From an uncultured bacterium (GTDB lineage Bacteria > Actinomycetota > Coriobacteriia > Coriobacteriales > Eggerthellaceae): a DNA stretch of 64,000 nt. The notes under the pieces were generated by a model that did not search any database, had not been told where the DNA came from, and saw nothing but the letters and a program-made list of their open reading frames with translations. Each line of letters begins with the position of its first letter. Position 1 is the stretch's first letter. Below, in pieces: positions 26,885-36,385 of the stretch. Both the position numbers and the translations under genes were made by a program. Where the stretch lies: NCBI GenBank assembly GCA_905215325.1, contig CAJMPP010000004.1, forward strand, positions 13,840-77,839, given 5' to 3'.

Positions 26885-26921
26885 CGAAGGTCCCGCGGCT
26901 CTGCGAGCTGCGGGACCTTCG
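26885..26921 (+). terminator. Second hairpin after the suf operon
   Basis: Perfect 12-bp stem CGAAGGTCCCGC (26885-26896) / GCGGGACCTTCG (26910-26921), then CATGTTTTC. Probably a back-up terminator before the metallo-hydrolase gene. Confidence 0.7.
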
Positions 26922-27011
26922 CATGTTTTCAATCAGATGCTGCCATGCCGCACATGGGATGCTGCTAGTATGGGGAACGCTTGATTGGATAGCGGATCAC
27001 GGAGGACGCAA

Positions 27012-28022
27012 ATGCTCGCATTGCACGTATTGGCCAGCGGAAGCTCGGGAAACGCCGCGGTGATCGAGAACACCGCCACCGGCGCAGGCGTGCTGATTGA
27101 CTGCGGCATCTGCAAGCGCGACTTCCTCAACCGCTGCGACGAGGCCGGCTTCGACCCCGGCCGCATCCAAGCCATGTTCGTGACGCACGAGCACGGCGAC
27201 CACGTGAAGGGCCTGGGCGTGGTGTTGCGCGGGCTGGCGAAGATCGGCAACGTGCCGCCGGTGTTCGCGGCGGGCGCGTGCACGGCGAACAGCAGCGCGC
27301 TGGCGAAGGTGGCCGAGGCGTTCGACGTCCGCGAGCTGACGACGGCTTGCGCCCAGATGGACAGCCGGGATATGGCGAGCGCCGCCTTCGATGACGCGAC
27401 GCCGCATGACGCCGGCTCCGGCGGCGTCGAGGCCGCAGGGATGCGCACGACCGGCTCCCGCGCCGTCGAGGCCGCAGCACCGCATACGACCGGCCCCGGC
27501 GCCGTCGATAACGCGATGCCTCAAATAACCGGCCCCGGCGCCGTCGAGGCCGCGGGCATGCGCATCATCCCCTTCGCCACCAGCCATGATGCCGCCGCGT
27601 CGTTCGGCTTCCGCATCGAGGACGCCGCCGACGGCGATGCAATCGGCTACCTGACGGACTCCGGCATCATCACGGCGCAGGCACATGCGGCGCTGCGCGA
27701 CGTGCGCATCCTGGCGCTCGAGAGCAACCATGACCCGAAGATGCTGGCTGCCGGGCCCTACCCGTACGTCATCAAGCAGCGCATCGCGTCGAACAGCGGG
27801 CACCTTTCCAACGACCAGGCAGCCGCCGAGCTCGGCACGCTGGTTGCCGAATCGCGCACCGCGGGCCTGCGCCTGCCGCAAACGGTGGTGGCCATGCACG
27901 TGTCACAGAACAACAACGACTACAGCCTGGCCAGGCGCACGCTCGAAGCGGCGCTCGGCGAAGCCGGCTGCTACGCGGAAACCCTCTGCGGCTACCAAGC
28001 CCGCCTCACCACCGCCCGCTAG
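27012..28022 (+). CDS. MBL-fold metallo-hydrolase (YycJ/WalJ-like) with internal repeat
   Basis: 336 residues from ATG 27012 (GGAGG eight bases upstream; another in-frame start at 26985 lacks one). Metal-binding motif VTHEHGDHVKGL, N-terminal LASGSSGNAAVIE and C-terminal HLSNDQAA, typical of the YycJ/WalJ branch of metallo-beta-lactamase-fold phosphodiesterases. Between about residues 135 and 186 four 13-residue repeats (GPGAVEAAGMRII-like) are inserted; the family normally lacks them. Stand-alone gene. Confidence 0.85.
   Translation: MLALHVLASGSSGNAAVIENTATGAGVLIDCGICKRDFLNRCDEAGFDPGRIQAMFVTHEHGDHVKGLGVVLRGLAKIGNVPPVFAAGACTANSSALAKVAEAFDVRELTTACAQMDSRDMASAAFDDATPHDAGSGGVEAAGMRTTGSRAVEAAAPHTTGPGAVDNAMPQITGPGAVEAAGMRIIPFATSHDAAASFGFRIEDAADGDAIGYLTDSGIITAQAHAALRDVRILALESNHDPKMLAAGPYPYVIKQRIASNSGHLSNDQAAAELGTLVAESRTAGLRLPQTVVAMHVSQNNNDYSLARRTLEAALGEAGCYAETLCGYQARLTTAR
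27414..27569 (+). repeat. 39-bp in-frame minisatellite, four units
   Basis: Four consecutive 39-base units inside the MBL-fold gene encode GSGGVEAAGMRTT, GSRAVEAAAPHTT, GPGAVDNAMPQIT and GPGAVEAAGMRII. The reading frame is preserved. Confidence 0.85.
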
Positions 28023-28162
28023 CAGTCAGACACTTTGGGGACGTAGCATTAACCGTCCGCCCCAGGTCGGTCGATCGCCCCTACCACTTCAACAACGCCA
28101 GCACAAGGTCGAGGAAAGACGCTCTAGAGACGCAACACCGACAATCCGAAACGGGAAACCCG

Positions 28163-28492
28163 CTACCTCGCGTCCTCCCAGGGATGGGAGGTCAGATGCC
28201 AGCCGCCGCAATAGGGGCATTCGTAGATTTGCAGGCCGCGTTTGCCCCGACGCTCACACCAGGCAAGGTTTTCCTGGGCCTCTGTCAGCGTGGCGTAACG
28301 GTTCTTCGATTCGCACGCCTTGTAGCGCTGCGCGGCATCGTGCTCGGCCGCCGCCGTGACGCGACGCGAGTCCTCACGCGCGAACGCATCGTCAAGCGAA
28401 TCGAAATCACCGAGCGAATCGAAATCGCCCAACGCAGCGTTGAACTGCGCCTTCTCCTTCGCCCATGATGACCGATTCTTCTTCGACGCCAT
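28163..28492 (-). CDS. Small zinc-ribbon-like protein (109 aa)
   Basis: Start at ATG 28492 (MASKKNRSSWAKEKAQFN); an ATG six codons upstream is also open. The N-terminal half is charged and contains a direct repeat (GDFDSLGDFDSL). The C-terminal half has a basic region and a CPYCGGWHLTS ribbon with an earlier Cys (LAWCERRGKRGLQIYECPYC). Probably a nucleic-acid-associated protein; no defined role. Confidence 0.6.
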   Translation of the reverse strand: MASKKNRSSWAKEKAQFNAALGDFDSLGDFDSLDDAFAREDSRRVTAAAEHDAAQRYKACESKNRYATLTEAQENLAWCERRGKRGLQIYECPYCGGWHLTSHPWEDAR

Positions 28493-28660
28493 TTTCCGAC
28501 CCCCAATCACATTCTTGCTGCTGCCATTATCTTACGCGCCAAACCCCTCGCAAGGGTCAACCCACAACCGACGCATCATCACAAACCATTGTCATTTCCT
28601 AGATGAGCACTAAGGTTTTGGGGACGAATGGTTTCAGCTATTCGGGAGCGTCGATGCGCG

Positions 28661-29404
28661 CTATTCGCCCAGCAACCAATCAACCAGATAAATCGCGCGA
28701 ATCCCCTCTTTCGAGAAATCGAATTCGTCCAAGCTTAAAACGAACTTTGGGTAGTTGTCAGGAATCGCCGAAAGCGAGGCGAATCCTCGCTCACGCGTTC
28801 GCTCGTCAGCCATACGATAGGTGGCCTGGTAATACTCATATTGGTTGCCTCGTTTTGCAACGAAATCCACCTCAAGGTCGCCAACTTTTCCAACACTCAC
28901 CCTGTACCCACGTCGCTTTAATTCCATAAACACAATGCCTTCAAGCACCTGATCGATATTCATCTGGTTGCTCATGCCCATTGCCTGTCGCAATCCCCGG
29001 TCGACAACGTACCATTTTTCGTTGAAGGCCAGGCGCTGCTTGCCAACGGCATCTTCGCGAGGGGCTTTGTATAGCAGGAAGGCCTTCTCCATCGCGTTCA
29101 TGTAATTGGCTATAGTCTCGGAAGCGGTTTTTCGCCGCTCGCTTTTTAGGTGATCGGAAATACTCTTCATGCTGAGCAAGCGCCCCTCTTCGGCAGCGGC
29201 ATACCGGGCAAGGTGCTCAAGCAAATCGACGTCGCCAATGTTATTTCGCTTAACGACGTCTTTGAGCAAAATGGTCGATAACAGATCTTCCAAGTATTTG
29301 ATGCTTGGCTCTTGCTCAAATTCCAAAGCGCTTTGGAAAGGGAACCCGCCCTGAACGACATACGCGATGAAAATGGGGGGATCACATTCCCCATTTTCAC
29401 CGCT
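28661..29404 (-). pseudogene. 5'-truncated AAA ATPase/DUF4143-type protein
   Basis: The open frame is closed upstream by an in-frame TGA at 29405-29407 and has no good start; the first candidate is TTG 29326. Upstream of it the frame already encodes family-like sequence (IAYVVQGGFPFQSALEFEQE). Then YLEDLLSTILLKDVVKRN and the C-terminal DUF4143 domain with its nuclease-like core (FMELKRRGYRVSVGKVGDLE, VDFVAKRGNQYEYYQ). The complete family is about 400 residues with an N-terminal P-loop domain, which is missing. A 3' remnant. Confidence 0.7.
29370..29397 (-). terminator. Possible terminator after the cupin gene
   Basis: AAAATGGGG (29370-29378) pairs with CCCCATTTT (29389-29397), ten-base loop, about 37 bases after the cupin stop. 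It also lies within the truncated ATPase frame. Confidence 0.45.
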
Positions 29405-29433
29405 TCAAACGATAACTAGCTTACGAGCTGGGA

Positions 29434-29775
29434 TTATTCCGCAGGTTTTACGACCGTCAGCTGCATTTTGAACGGGGTAACGCCGCGCACGCTGTGGGGG
29501 CTGCCGGCCGTCATAACGATGGACTCGCCCGCGTTCAGCTGGTGCGGGACGTCGTTGACGGTAATCTCGCCGGTGCCTTCGAGCACGGTGATGAGCGCGT
29601 CGCCTGGCGCAGCGTGCGAGGACATGCCCTCGTCGGCGTCGATGGCGAACACCGTGACCTTGCAGCCCGGCGTCTGCGACAACGTGAGGCTGTTCACCTT
29701 GCCTGCCTCAAGCTCTACCAGGTCTTTCAGGCCGAAAACCTTGCCGTGCTCCACGTTCTTGATGAGTTCTGCCAT
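29434..29775 (-). CDS. Cupin-domain protein (113 aa)
   Basis: Single small beta-barrel. Cupin motif 1 is altered (DEGMSSHAAPGDALITVLEG) and motif 2 is present (AGESIVMTAGSPHSVRG). Metal ligands may therefore be partly retained. Related in form to the next cupin; the pair probably arose by duplication. Substrate unknown. Confidence 0.8.
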   Translation of the reverse strand: MAELIKNVEHGKVFGLKDLVELEAGKVNSLTLSQTPGCKVTVFAIDADEGMSSHAAPGDALITVLEGTGEITVNDVPHQLNAGESIVMTAGSPHSVRGVTPFKMQLTVVKPAE

Positions 29776-29817
29776 GATGATTCCTTTCGTTATCCGCGCC
29801 GCCCGTTGGCGGCGTTG

Positions 29818-30153
29818 TTACCGTTGCGCATTGAGTTGCAGCAGCTTGAAGCCGTGATCGTCGGCGCCTTCGACCGCATGCAAGACGTGCGCCGGCACGC
29901 GCAGCACCTCACCTGCGCGCAGCGTCACGCGCGCGTCAGGCAGCACCACGCATGCCATGCCCTCCACCAAGTAGTACAGCGTATCGCCGAAGTATTCCTC
30001 CTCGCTGACGCTCTCGCCCGGAGCGAACGCCAGCAGCGTCAAGTCGAACCCGGCGTTGCGCGTGAGCGCCATACTAGATACTTGACCTGGGCGAATATCG
30101 ATCAGCTGCGCCAGCGATTGCGCGGCTTCGGTAGGCAAATTCCTCAGCGGCAT
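29818..30153 (-). CDS. Cupin-domain protein (111 aa)
   Basis: ATG 30153 chosen because AAAGGAGG is seven bases upstream. The motif 1 region reads PGESVSEEEYFGDTLYYLVEG, lacking the usual histidines; motif 2 is LRAGEVLRVPAHVLHAVEGA. 42 bases upstream of the other cupin on the same strand, so probably one operon. Function unknown; stress or sensing roles are possible. Confidence 0.78.
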   Translation of the reverse strand: MPLRNLPTEAAQSLAQLIDIRPGQVSSMALTRNAGFDLTLLAFAPGESVSEEEYFGDTLYYLVEGMACVVLPDARVTLRAGEVLRVPAHVLHAVEGADDHGFKLLQLNAQR

Positions 30154-30212
30154 GAAACCGCCTCCTTTCGCTTTGAGCCCTATGGGGGTATCGAGCACTC
30201 AGAAACTCGCAA

Positions 30213-30438
30213 GAATGGCCACTCTCGGACGGTTTTTCGAGAAGCTGAATTGCGAAGGACGATTCGACCACGGTTTTGCGGCCATGAGTTTCAGCTTCCC
30301 ATCTTTTTGTCCATTATGCCCACTCATAGGCTTCCATTGTGCTGGAAACAGAACAAAATGATACGCTCCACAGCGGCGTGGCATTCAGATTGTCGATTTT
30401 TTGGCAAATAGTGGCCATTTTGCCGACAACCTGAATGC
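30213..30438. repeat. Nested inverted repeats in the gap before the activase gene's end
   Basis: GCATTCAG-A-TTGTCG (30381-30395) faces CGACAA-C-CTGAATGC (30424-30438), a 15-bp near-perfect inverted repeat. Outside this, AATGGCCACT (about 30214) is the exact complement of AGTGGCCATT (about 30410). The rest of 30154-30523 shows no gene. Confidence 0.5.
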
Positions 30439-30476
30439 AACTGTGCCGTTGCGACAGAAGCCACGCGATTGCAACC

Positions 30477-30508
30477 CGCGTAGGTGCGCGAGCGTGCGCA
30501 CCTACGCG
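30477..30508 (-). terminator. Strong hairpin after the activase operon
   Basis: Perfect 13-bp stem CGCGTAGGTGCGC / GCGCACCTACGCG (30477-30489 with 30496-30508), six-base loop, 15 bases after the stop of the giant gene. There is no long T-tract. Confidence 0.7.
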
Positions 30509-30523
30509 GCAACATTGCAGCAC

Positions 30524-33500
30524 TCACACGTAGTAGAGGAACGATCGCAGGCGCTCTTCGACGCTTTGGTCGAGCGCGCCGTCGAACGCCAGGTGCAAAA
30601 GCGGGGCCTTCGCGGGAATGCTCTTCAGGCGCAGCATGATGTCGACGTTCTCGTACGTAGACGCCACCTCAATCACGCCGTCCGCGCGGTCACCGATTTC
30701 CACCGCCTTTGCGTAGCGGTAGCGCGCGTTTGCACCCGCGAACTGGCCTAACGCATCAGTTGCCACCTGGCGCAACCCGTTGAATCCGGAGGAGTCCGCA
30801 GCAGTTTCACACCGACCGTCAGAATCGGACCGCTCGAATTCGCCCCCCGAATCGCGAAGGGAAGCGCGGCAACACGCATACGGGGACGCCGCCCCCAGTG
30901 CGTCCGACACCTGCGCCATCATGTCGGCGAGGCGAGCGAGCAGCGCGCGCCACTCGTCCTGCGGCAGCGTGCGCTGCTCGGCGCCGAACAGGGGATTCGC
31001 TTGCACGTCAGCGCCAACCTCAAGCGGGCCGGTTGCCAAAGCCGCCGCGGCAGCGCCGTGGTCATGCGAGCCGTCGCACCCGCCGAGCACGTTCGCGCAA
31101 GCGGCCCCGCAACCAGAGGCCAACGCCTGCACATCGGCGATGGTGAGCGCCTGGTCGGAATCGGCAAGCGCAGGGGCGGGAACCGTTACCGCGGGCACGC
31201 TGGCGGAAGCAGAAGGCGCGGGCACATCAACGAGCGCGGCCGACGAACGCTTCGCGTCGACAGCCGAATCCTGCGTCGACGCGGAAGGCGTTGCCGCGGG
31301 CACGTCCGGCAAACCAACGGTTTTCGGGGTACCGGTTTCGCCCAACATGGGCATGAGGCCGCCCACCACCTTGGCATGTTTTGCCTCGTCGCAGCCATCT
31401 TCCCAGATGAACAGCAGGTATTCGGCGAAGGGAGCCCGCACGACACGATAGCCTTCCATCTCCAGCTGTGCGAACAACCCACCCGTCAACTCATCGCCGA
31501 TGACAAGCGGCCACTCGCCCACCACCGCAAGCGTTTTGCGGGCACCGCCTGCTGCGGGACAAGCCTCGCGGGCAGAGACATCGGAGGTCTTGAGACGCAG
31601 CTCCTCTGCTGCATCACAGTTGGGCGAAGCCGAAATGTCAGAAGCTTCCGCCTCCACGTTGCGCGCGCAGCTTGAACCGAGATCCTTCGAGGATGCGGTC
31701 GCGCCAGCGCCCGCCGCAGCGCAAACTTCGCACGCCGCAGCGAGCACATCGTCAAGCGACAAATTCGGCTTTGCCAGGCGTTTGCGCAGGTCGGGTCGTG
31801 CTTCCGGCGCCGCTGCCCACACGACATCGCCCGCCAGCATGTGCACGAAGAAGCCCTCGGGGTCGTCCAGATTGCACGGCAGCAGCTCCACGTCAGGCGC
31901 GATTACGCGCACATCAGCGTAGCCCTTCGCGTCAAGCACGCTTCGCACCACGCGGTCGAACTGCCCATCGGCCTCGCCGCCCTGCGATGACGGCAGCAGC
32001 AACTGCCGCACGGGGCCTTCCGCATCCGCGTCTTCCGCAGCAGCCAAGCTCACTCCCAGCAGGCTGGCGAACGAGTAGTATTCCTTGCTGGTGCACTCCT
32101 TGCGGCCAAGCTCGAGCGCCTGCGCGCTCGGCGTGAGTTCGCGCACCGAAACCCCCTGGTCACGCAACCACTGCGCCGCAAGCGGACCATACGGCCCGAA
32201 CGATGGCAAGCCCGCTAACTCGCCTTCGCGCAGCGGCTCGCACGCCAAGTTCACCACGTGCCGCGACGTAGGCGCCCCGCGCAGATCGGCCGCCTCGTAG
32301 TGCTCGATCGCGTTCAAAAACGCCTCGACGCGCGTTTCCACGCCCACCTTCGAGTAGTGCTCGTCCATCTCGATCTGCAGGTACGGCTTGCCGGTCATTT
32401 CCTCGGCGAACAGGTGGCTGATCATGGTGTCGGGACCGCAGCCGTGGTTCGTCAGGTACACGGCGAACAGGCGCGGGTCGCGGCGCACCAGCTTCGCGCC
32501 CGAGAGGATGTGCTGCCCGAACGGCCACACCACGCCCGGATAATCGGCGGAAATCCCCAGGTCATGCGCGTGCAGGTGGCTGACCGTGATCACTTTCTGC
32601 CCGCGGTCGAGCAGCAGGTCGGGAATGCCCATGTTCAGCGCCGGGTCCACGATGCCGTAATTGCGCGTGATAATGACGATGACGCGCTCGCCGGGCTTCA
32701 GGCTGGCCAGCAGCTGGTCGCCCAGCTCTTCGGTTTTGCGCGTGAATTCCGTGACCGCGAACCCGCCGGCCAGCATGGCGCGCGCCGTTTCCTGCGGCGT
32801 GCGGCCCAGCTGCGCGCCCACCTCCAGCATCACCTCGGCCATGGCGCCCTGCCCAAAATCCATGTTCATCTGGGGATTCAGCAGCGTGATGCCGTGGCCT
32901 TCGTAGTCGAGTTCCTTCGCCACGATGGCCGGAATCGACTGCATGTACGTGCACGCGTAGTTGTGCGGCACCGTTGATTTCAGATGGCGAATGGTGTGCA
33001 CGCTGGGCATGAACACGTAGTCGACGCCCGCATCGAGCAGCTGCGCCATGTGCCCGTGCACCAGCTTGACCGGGTAGCACATCTCGCCCTGCGCGCTGGC
33101 CTGCGCCAGGCGCACCGTTTCCTCGTCGGACGCGCCGGTGAGCACCACGTTGAAGCCGAGCTGCTTGAAGAACGCGTTGGCCATGGGAAACAGCTTGTGC
33201 AGCATGAGGGCACGCGGGATGCCGACGGTCTTCTTCGCCGGGTCGCGTACCGGGTCGTAGCCCTCCAGGTACATCTCGTCGACTTTGTGGAAGAACGCGC
33301 GGTTCGCGGCAATCTCTTCCGGATCGACGCGGCGCGCTGAGTGCGAAGCGCCCGAAAGGTCCCAACCCTTGAAGTTTGAAGGAGGGAAGGTTTTATCTGG
33401 GGTTACACCGATTTGCACCGACAGGACGCCCTGTGCTTCGGCGGCCAGCAGGGCCGCGCCGACGGCGCCCGAGACAGCGAAGTATGGGCTGACCGTAAGG

Positions 33501-35335
33501 TCGTCGCCTGCGTACGCGCGAAACGCCGCCACGATGGCGGGGTTGTAGGCCACGCCGCCCTGCAGCACGATGCGACGGCCCACCGGCTTGTTGTTCACCA
33601 CCTTGTGCAGGTAGTTGCGCACCACCGACAGGCACAGGCCCGCAGCCACCTCGGATTTCGTAGCGCCTTTCGCCAGCGCGGCGTTGATGGCCGTTTCCAC
33701 GAATACCGTGCAGCGTTCGCCTAGATCAACGGGTCGTTCTGCCGAAAGCGCCAGCGCACCGTAATCGGGCAGCGCAATGCCCAGGCGCGCGGCCTGCTCT
33801 TCGACGAAGCTGCCGGTGCCCGCCGCGCACACCTTGTTCATCTGGAAGTCGGCCACCTGCCCCGCCGCCAGCCCGATGTACTTCGAGTCCTGGCCGCCGA
33901 TCTCGAACACGGTGTCCACCAGCGGATCGGCCGCCGCAGCGGCGCGAGCCTGCGCGGTAATCTCGTCGCGCACGGCATCGGCCCCGATAAGGTTGCCGAT
34001 CATGGTGCGCCCGCTGCCCGTGACGCCCGCGGCCACCACGTGCGCCCGGCTACCCACGCGCTGGGCAAGCGAGGCCAGGCCATCGCGCACCGCCTGCTTG
34101 GGGTTGCCGCGCGTACGCAGGTACTGCGCGTCAAGCAGCACGCCGTCGGTGCTGACAAGCACCAGGTTCGTGCTGGTCGAGCCCACGTCCACGCCGAGCG
34201 CCACCGGCACAGACTGGCCCGCGGCCAGCGCGTCCACGGCTGCCGAGCGCGGCACCGCGCTGCCGTCGTAGGCGGGCGTACCAGCAGGGTTCCACGGGCT
34301 GGGGGCCAACGCGAACCCGCGGTTCGGCGTGCAATCCACGTGCGGTAAGCGCGGCAGGCGCGCAAGATCGTCAGCCTGACCAGCGCTTTCGCCACCAAGC
34401 GCCGCCCGCAGGGCAGCAAGCTGGGCATCCGCCTCCCCTGCTTCCGCGGCTGCAAGCGCCGCGCCCACTGCCTGGGCGTTTACCAGCTGCGGGTCAGCCA
34501 AAAGCTCGTCTTCGCCCAAGTCGAACACCTCGCGCACGGCGCGCACGACGCCGGCGTTCAGCAGCGTGCCGCCCGCAAGCGCCAGCGGCTTTTCAACCGG
34601 AAGGCTGCGCACGATGGTGGCCTTGAACGCCTTGACGGTGGCGTGGCACAGGCCTTGCAGGATGTCCTCGACGGGCACGCCCTCCTGCTGACGGTGGATG
34701 ATGTCGGTTTTCGCGAACACGCTGCAGCGTCCCGACAGGCGCGGCACGCTTTGCGCGCGCGTCACCAGGTCAGAGTAGCTGTCAAGCGGCAGGCCCAGGC
34801 GTTGCATCTGGTCCTCGAAGAAGCTGCCGGTGCCTGCCGCGCAACTTTCGTTCATGGCGAACTCCGGCGCCGCACCAGACGTGAAACCGGTGGCGAACAC
34901 GCCGGATTGCGCGCCCATCTGCATGACGCATGCCGCTTGCGGGGCCAGCGCGCGCACGCCCTTGACCAGGGCGGGAACCTCTTCGAGCTCGCGAAGCCCC
35001 GGAGCCAGCGCGCGCACCATGCCCGCACCGCTGCCCGTGACCGCCACGCCGCCGCACGCGCCAAGCGGCAGAGACCGCGACGTAGCGGAAATTGCGGAAG
35101 CTGCGGCAGGCTTGCTTCCACAAGCGCCTTCGTCTCCGGCGCGAGCGCCCGCCGCCGGCTCAGCGTTCGCAACGGGTTCGCTTTCCCCATTCGCCAGCTC
35201 ATCGATCAGCGCCCGCAAGCACGGCAACGGCGAACCCTGGTGCGCGCGGCGCAGCACGCGCACCACCGCGCCCGCCGCATCGACCGCCGCAATCTTCACC
35301 GACGACGCCCCGATATCGATTCCCACGTAATACAC
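30524..35335 (-). CDS. Giant acyl-CoA dehydratase activase fused to dehydratase-like domains (1603 aa)
   Basis: GTG 35335 is chosen because AAGGAG is six bases upstream and the first ATPase strand starts there (YYVGIDIGASSVKIAAVD). Layout: first BcrAD/BadF-type ATPase (residues about 1-310; cluster Cys in ESCAAGTGSFFEDQ); second ATPase (about 380-650; ALGVDVGSTSTNLVLV, IGGQDSKYIGL, NKVCAAGTGSFVEEQAAR); a DUF2229-type region (TVGIPRALMLHKLFPMANAF, QGEMCYPVKLVHGH); an HGD-D-like region (HGCGPDTMISHLFAEEMTGK); and a variable Ala-rich C-terminus. Such proteins use ATP and a Fe-S cluster to inject electrons into 2-hydroxyacyl-CoA dehydratases, or belong to uncharacterised relatives. Substrate unknown. 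Last gene of the operon that starts with the lipoprotein at 38804. Confidence 0.88.
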   Translation of the reverse strand: MYYVGIDIGASSVKIAAVDAAGAVVRVLRRAHQGSPLPCLRALIDELANGESEPVANAEPAAGARAGDEGACGSKPAAASAISATSRSLPLGACGGVAVTGSGAGMVRALAPGLRELEEVPALVKGVRALAPQAACVMQMGAQSGVFATGFTSGAAPEFAMNESCAAGTGSFFEDQMQRLGLPLDSYSDLVTRAQSVPRLSGRCSVFAKTDIIHRQQEGVPVEDILQGLCHATVKAFKATIVRSLPVEKPLALAGGTLLNAGVVRAVREVFDLGEDELLADPQLVNAQAVGAALAAAEAGEADAQLAALRAALGGESAGQADDLARLPRLPHVDCTPNRGFALAPSPWNPAGTPAYDGSAVPRSAAVDALAAGQSVPVALGVDVGSTSTNLVLVSTDGVLLDAQYLRTRGNPKQAVRDGLASLAQRVGSRAHVVAAGVTGSGRTMIGNLIGADAVRDEITAQARAAAAADPLVDTVFEIGGQDSKYIGLAAGQVADFQMNKVCAAGTGSFVEEQAARLGIALPDYGALALSAERPVDLGERCTVFVETAINAALAKGATKSEVAAGLCLSVVRNYLHKVVNNKPVGRRIVLQGGVAYNPAIVAAFRAYAGDDLTVSPYFAVSGAVGAALLAAEAQGVLSVQIGVTPDKTFPPSNFKGWDLSGASHSARRVDPEEIAANRAFFHKVDEMYLEGYDPVRDPAKKTVGIPRALMLHKLFPMANAFFKQLGFNVVLTGASDEETVRLAQASAQGEMCYPVKLVHGHMAQLLDAGVDYVFMPSVHTIRHLKSTVPHNYACTYMQSIPAIVAKELDYEGHGITLLNPQMNMDFGQGAMAEVMLEVGAQLGRTPQETARAMLAGGFAVTEFTRKTEELGDQLLASLKPGERVIVIITRNYGIVDPALNMGIPDLLLDRGQKVITVSHLHAHDLGISADYPGVVWPFGQHILSGAKLVRRDPRLFAVYLTNHGCGPDTMISHLFAEEMTGKPYLQIEMDEHYSKVGVETRVEAFLNAIEHYEAADLRGAPTSRHVVNLACEPLREGELAGLPSFGPYGPLAAQWLRDQGVSVRELTPSAQALELGRKECTSKEYYSFASLLGVSLAAAEDADAEGPVRQLLLPSSQGGEADGQFDRVVRSVLDAKGYADVRVIAPDVELLPCNLDDPEGFFVHMLAGDVVWAAAPEARPDLRKRLAKPNLSLDDVLAAACEVCAAAGAGATASSKDLGSSCARNVEAEASDISASPNCDAAEELRLKTSDVSAREACPAAGGARKTLAVVGEWPLVIGDELTGGLFAQLEMEGYRVVRAPFAEYLLFIWEDGCDEAKHAKVVGGLMPMLGETGTPKTVGLPDVPAATPSASTQDSAVDAKRSSAALVDVPAPSASASVPAVTVPAPALADSDQALTIADVQALASGCGAACANVLGGCDGSHDHGAAAAALATGPLEVGADVQANPLFGAEQRTLPQDEWRALLARLADMMAQVSDALGAASPYACCRASLRDSGGEFERSDSDGRCETAADSSGFNGLRQVATDALGQFAGANARYRYAKAVEIGDRADGVIEVASTYENVDIMLRLKSIPAKAPLLHLAFDGALDQSVEERLRSFLYYV

Positions 35336-35391
35336 GCGCTGCTCCTTCACATCACTTTGCTTCAACCGCAATCCGCCCGGCTGCAAATCCG

Positions 35392-35589
35392 CTACCCTTC
35401 GGCCTTGAACGCTTCGAATTCGGCGAGGAACTCGTCGCGATCGAGGCTGCGCACTTGGCAGACGTCCTCGAACGTCACCAGGTCGACGATGGGGTTGTCC
35501 AGCGAGAACGGGAAGCCTTTCGACTGCAAAAACACCTCAAGCTTCGGCTCGTCAGCGCACAGTTGGCGCATGGTTTTCGTCGTATCCAT
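35392..35589 (-). CDS. DUF1858-like small protein (65 aa)
   Basis: 65 residues (MDTTKTMRQLCADEPKLEVF, then FPFSLDNPIVDLVTFEDVCQ). The short helical form with an early Pro-x-Leu pattern resembles DUF1858/ScdA-N domains, which often sit next to redox enzymes. AAAGGA lies upstream. 57 bases before the giant activase gene, same operon. Role unknown. Confidence 0.65.
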   Translation of the reverse strand: MDTTKTMRQLCADEPKLEVFLQSKGFPFSLDNPIVDLVTFEDVCQVRSLDRDEFLAEFEAFKAEG

Positions 35590-35757
35590 ATCCTTGTCCT
35601 TTCGGAATCGATTACCTCAAAACGCCTGGTCAACAGCTATCGAACGCACGCCGCGAACTTCCCGCGCTCCCAAAGCGCGCATCGCCACCTCGCAGAGCAC
35701 CGGCGCAATCCGGTCCTGCCCCATGGCCCCGCGCGCAACCGTTAGCGCCGTGTTCGC

Positions 35758-36384
35758 TCACGCCGTTGCCGCGCCGCCGTCTTGCACGTCCGCCAGGTTG
35801 ATGCGTTCGGCGCCCAGCAGGCGCGCATCGTCTTGCCCATGCGTGGCCACCAGCAGCGTGCGTCCTGCGCGGTGGCGCAGCGTGAACGCGATGACTTTCT
35901 CCTTCGTAGCCTGGTCAAGGCCGGTGAACGGCTCGTCGAGCACCACCAGGTCGCTGGGAAACGCCACGGCCCGCGCAAGCGACACGCGCCGCCGCATGCC
36001 ACCGGACAGCTCCATGGCCGGCTGGTTCAAGCAATCGGCTGGCAGAATCTCGGCCAACAGGTCGCGCACGTCAGCGCGACGCGCGCTCGGCGGCAGCACC
36101 AGCGCCACGTTCTCCACGGGCGTCAACGTTTCGCACAGGCGGTCTTCCTGGAACATCATGCTAATGCGACCTGGGGAAACGCCGCGAATCTGCCCCGCAT
36201 CGGCGCGTTCAAGGCCAAGCAGCACCCGGAACAACGTCGTCTTGCCACTGCCCGACGGCGCCATGAGGCAGCGCACGCCGCCGCCCGGCAGCGTGAACGA
36301 CGCGCGCCGCAGCACCTCGTTGGCCCCGTACGCCTTGCAAACCCCATCGAACTCCACGTCCGCGAACGTCCTAAACAGCGCCAC
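35758..36384 (-). CDS. ABC transporter ATP-binding protein (SsuB/TauB type)
   Basis: 208 residues from GTG 36384, one base after the permease stop, with GAGGCGAG upstream. Walker A APSGSGKTT, signature ELSGGMRRRVSLARA, Walker B LVVLDEPFTGLD, switch His in LLVATHGQDD. Shorter than typical (about 250), with a compact C-terminus. Works with the 37534-36386 permease and the 38804-37542 binding protein. Confidence 0.9.
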   Translation of the reverse strand: MALFRTFADVEFDGVCKAYGANEVLRRASFTLPGGGVRCLMAPSGSGKTTLFRVLLGLERADAGQIRGVSPGRISMMFQEDRLCETLTPVENVALVLPPSARRADVRDLLAEILPADCLNQPAMELSGGMRRRVSLARAVAFPSDLVVLDEPFTGLDQATKEKVIAFTLRHRAGRTLLVATHGQDDARLLGAERINLADVQDGGAATA

Positions 36385-36385
36385 G

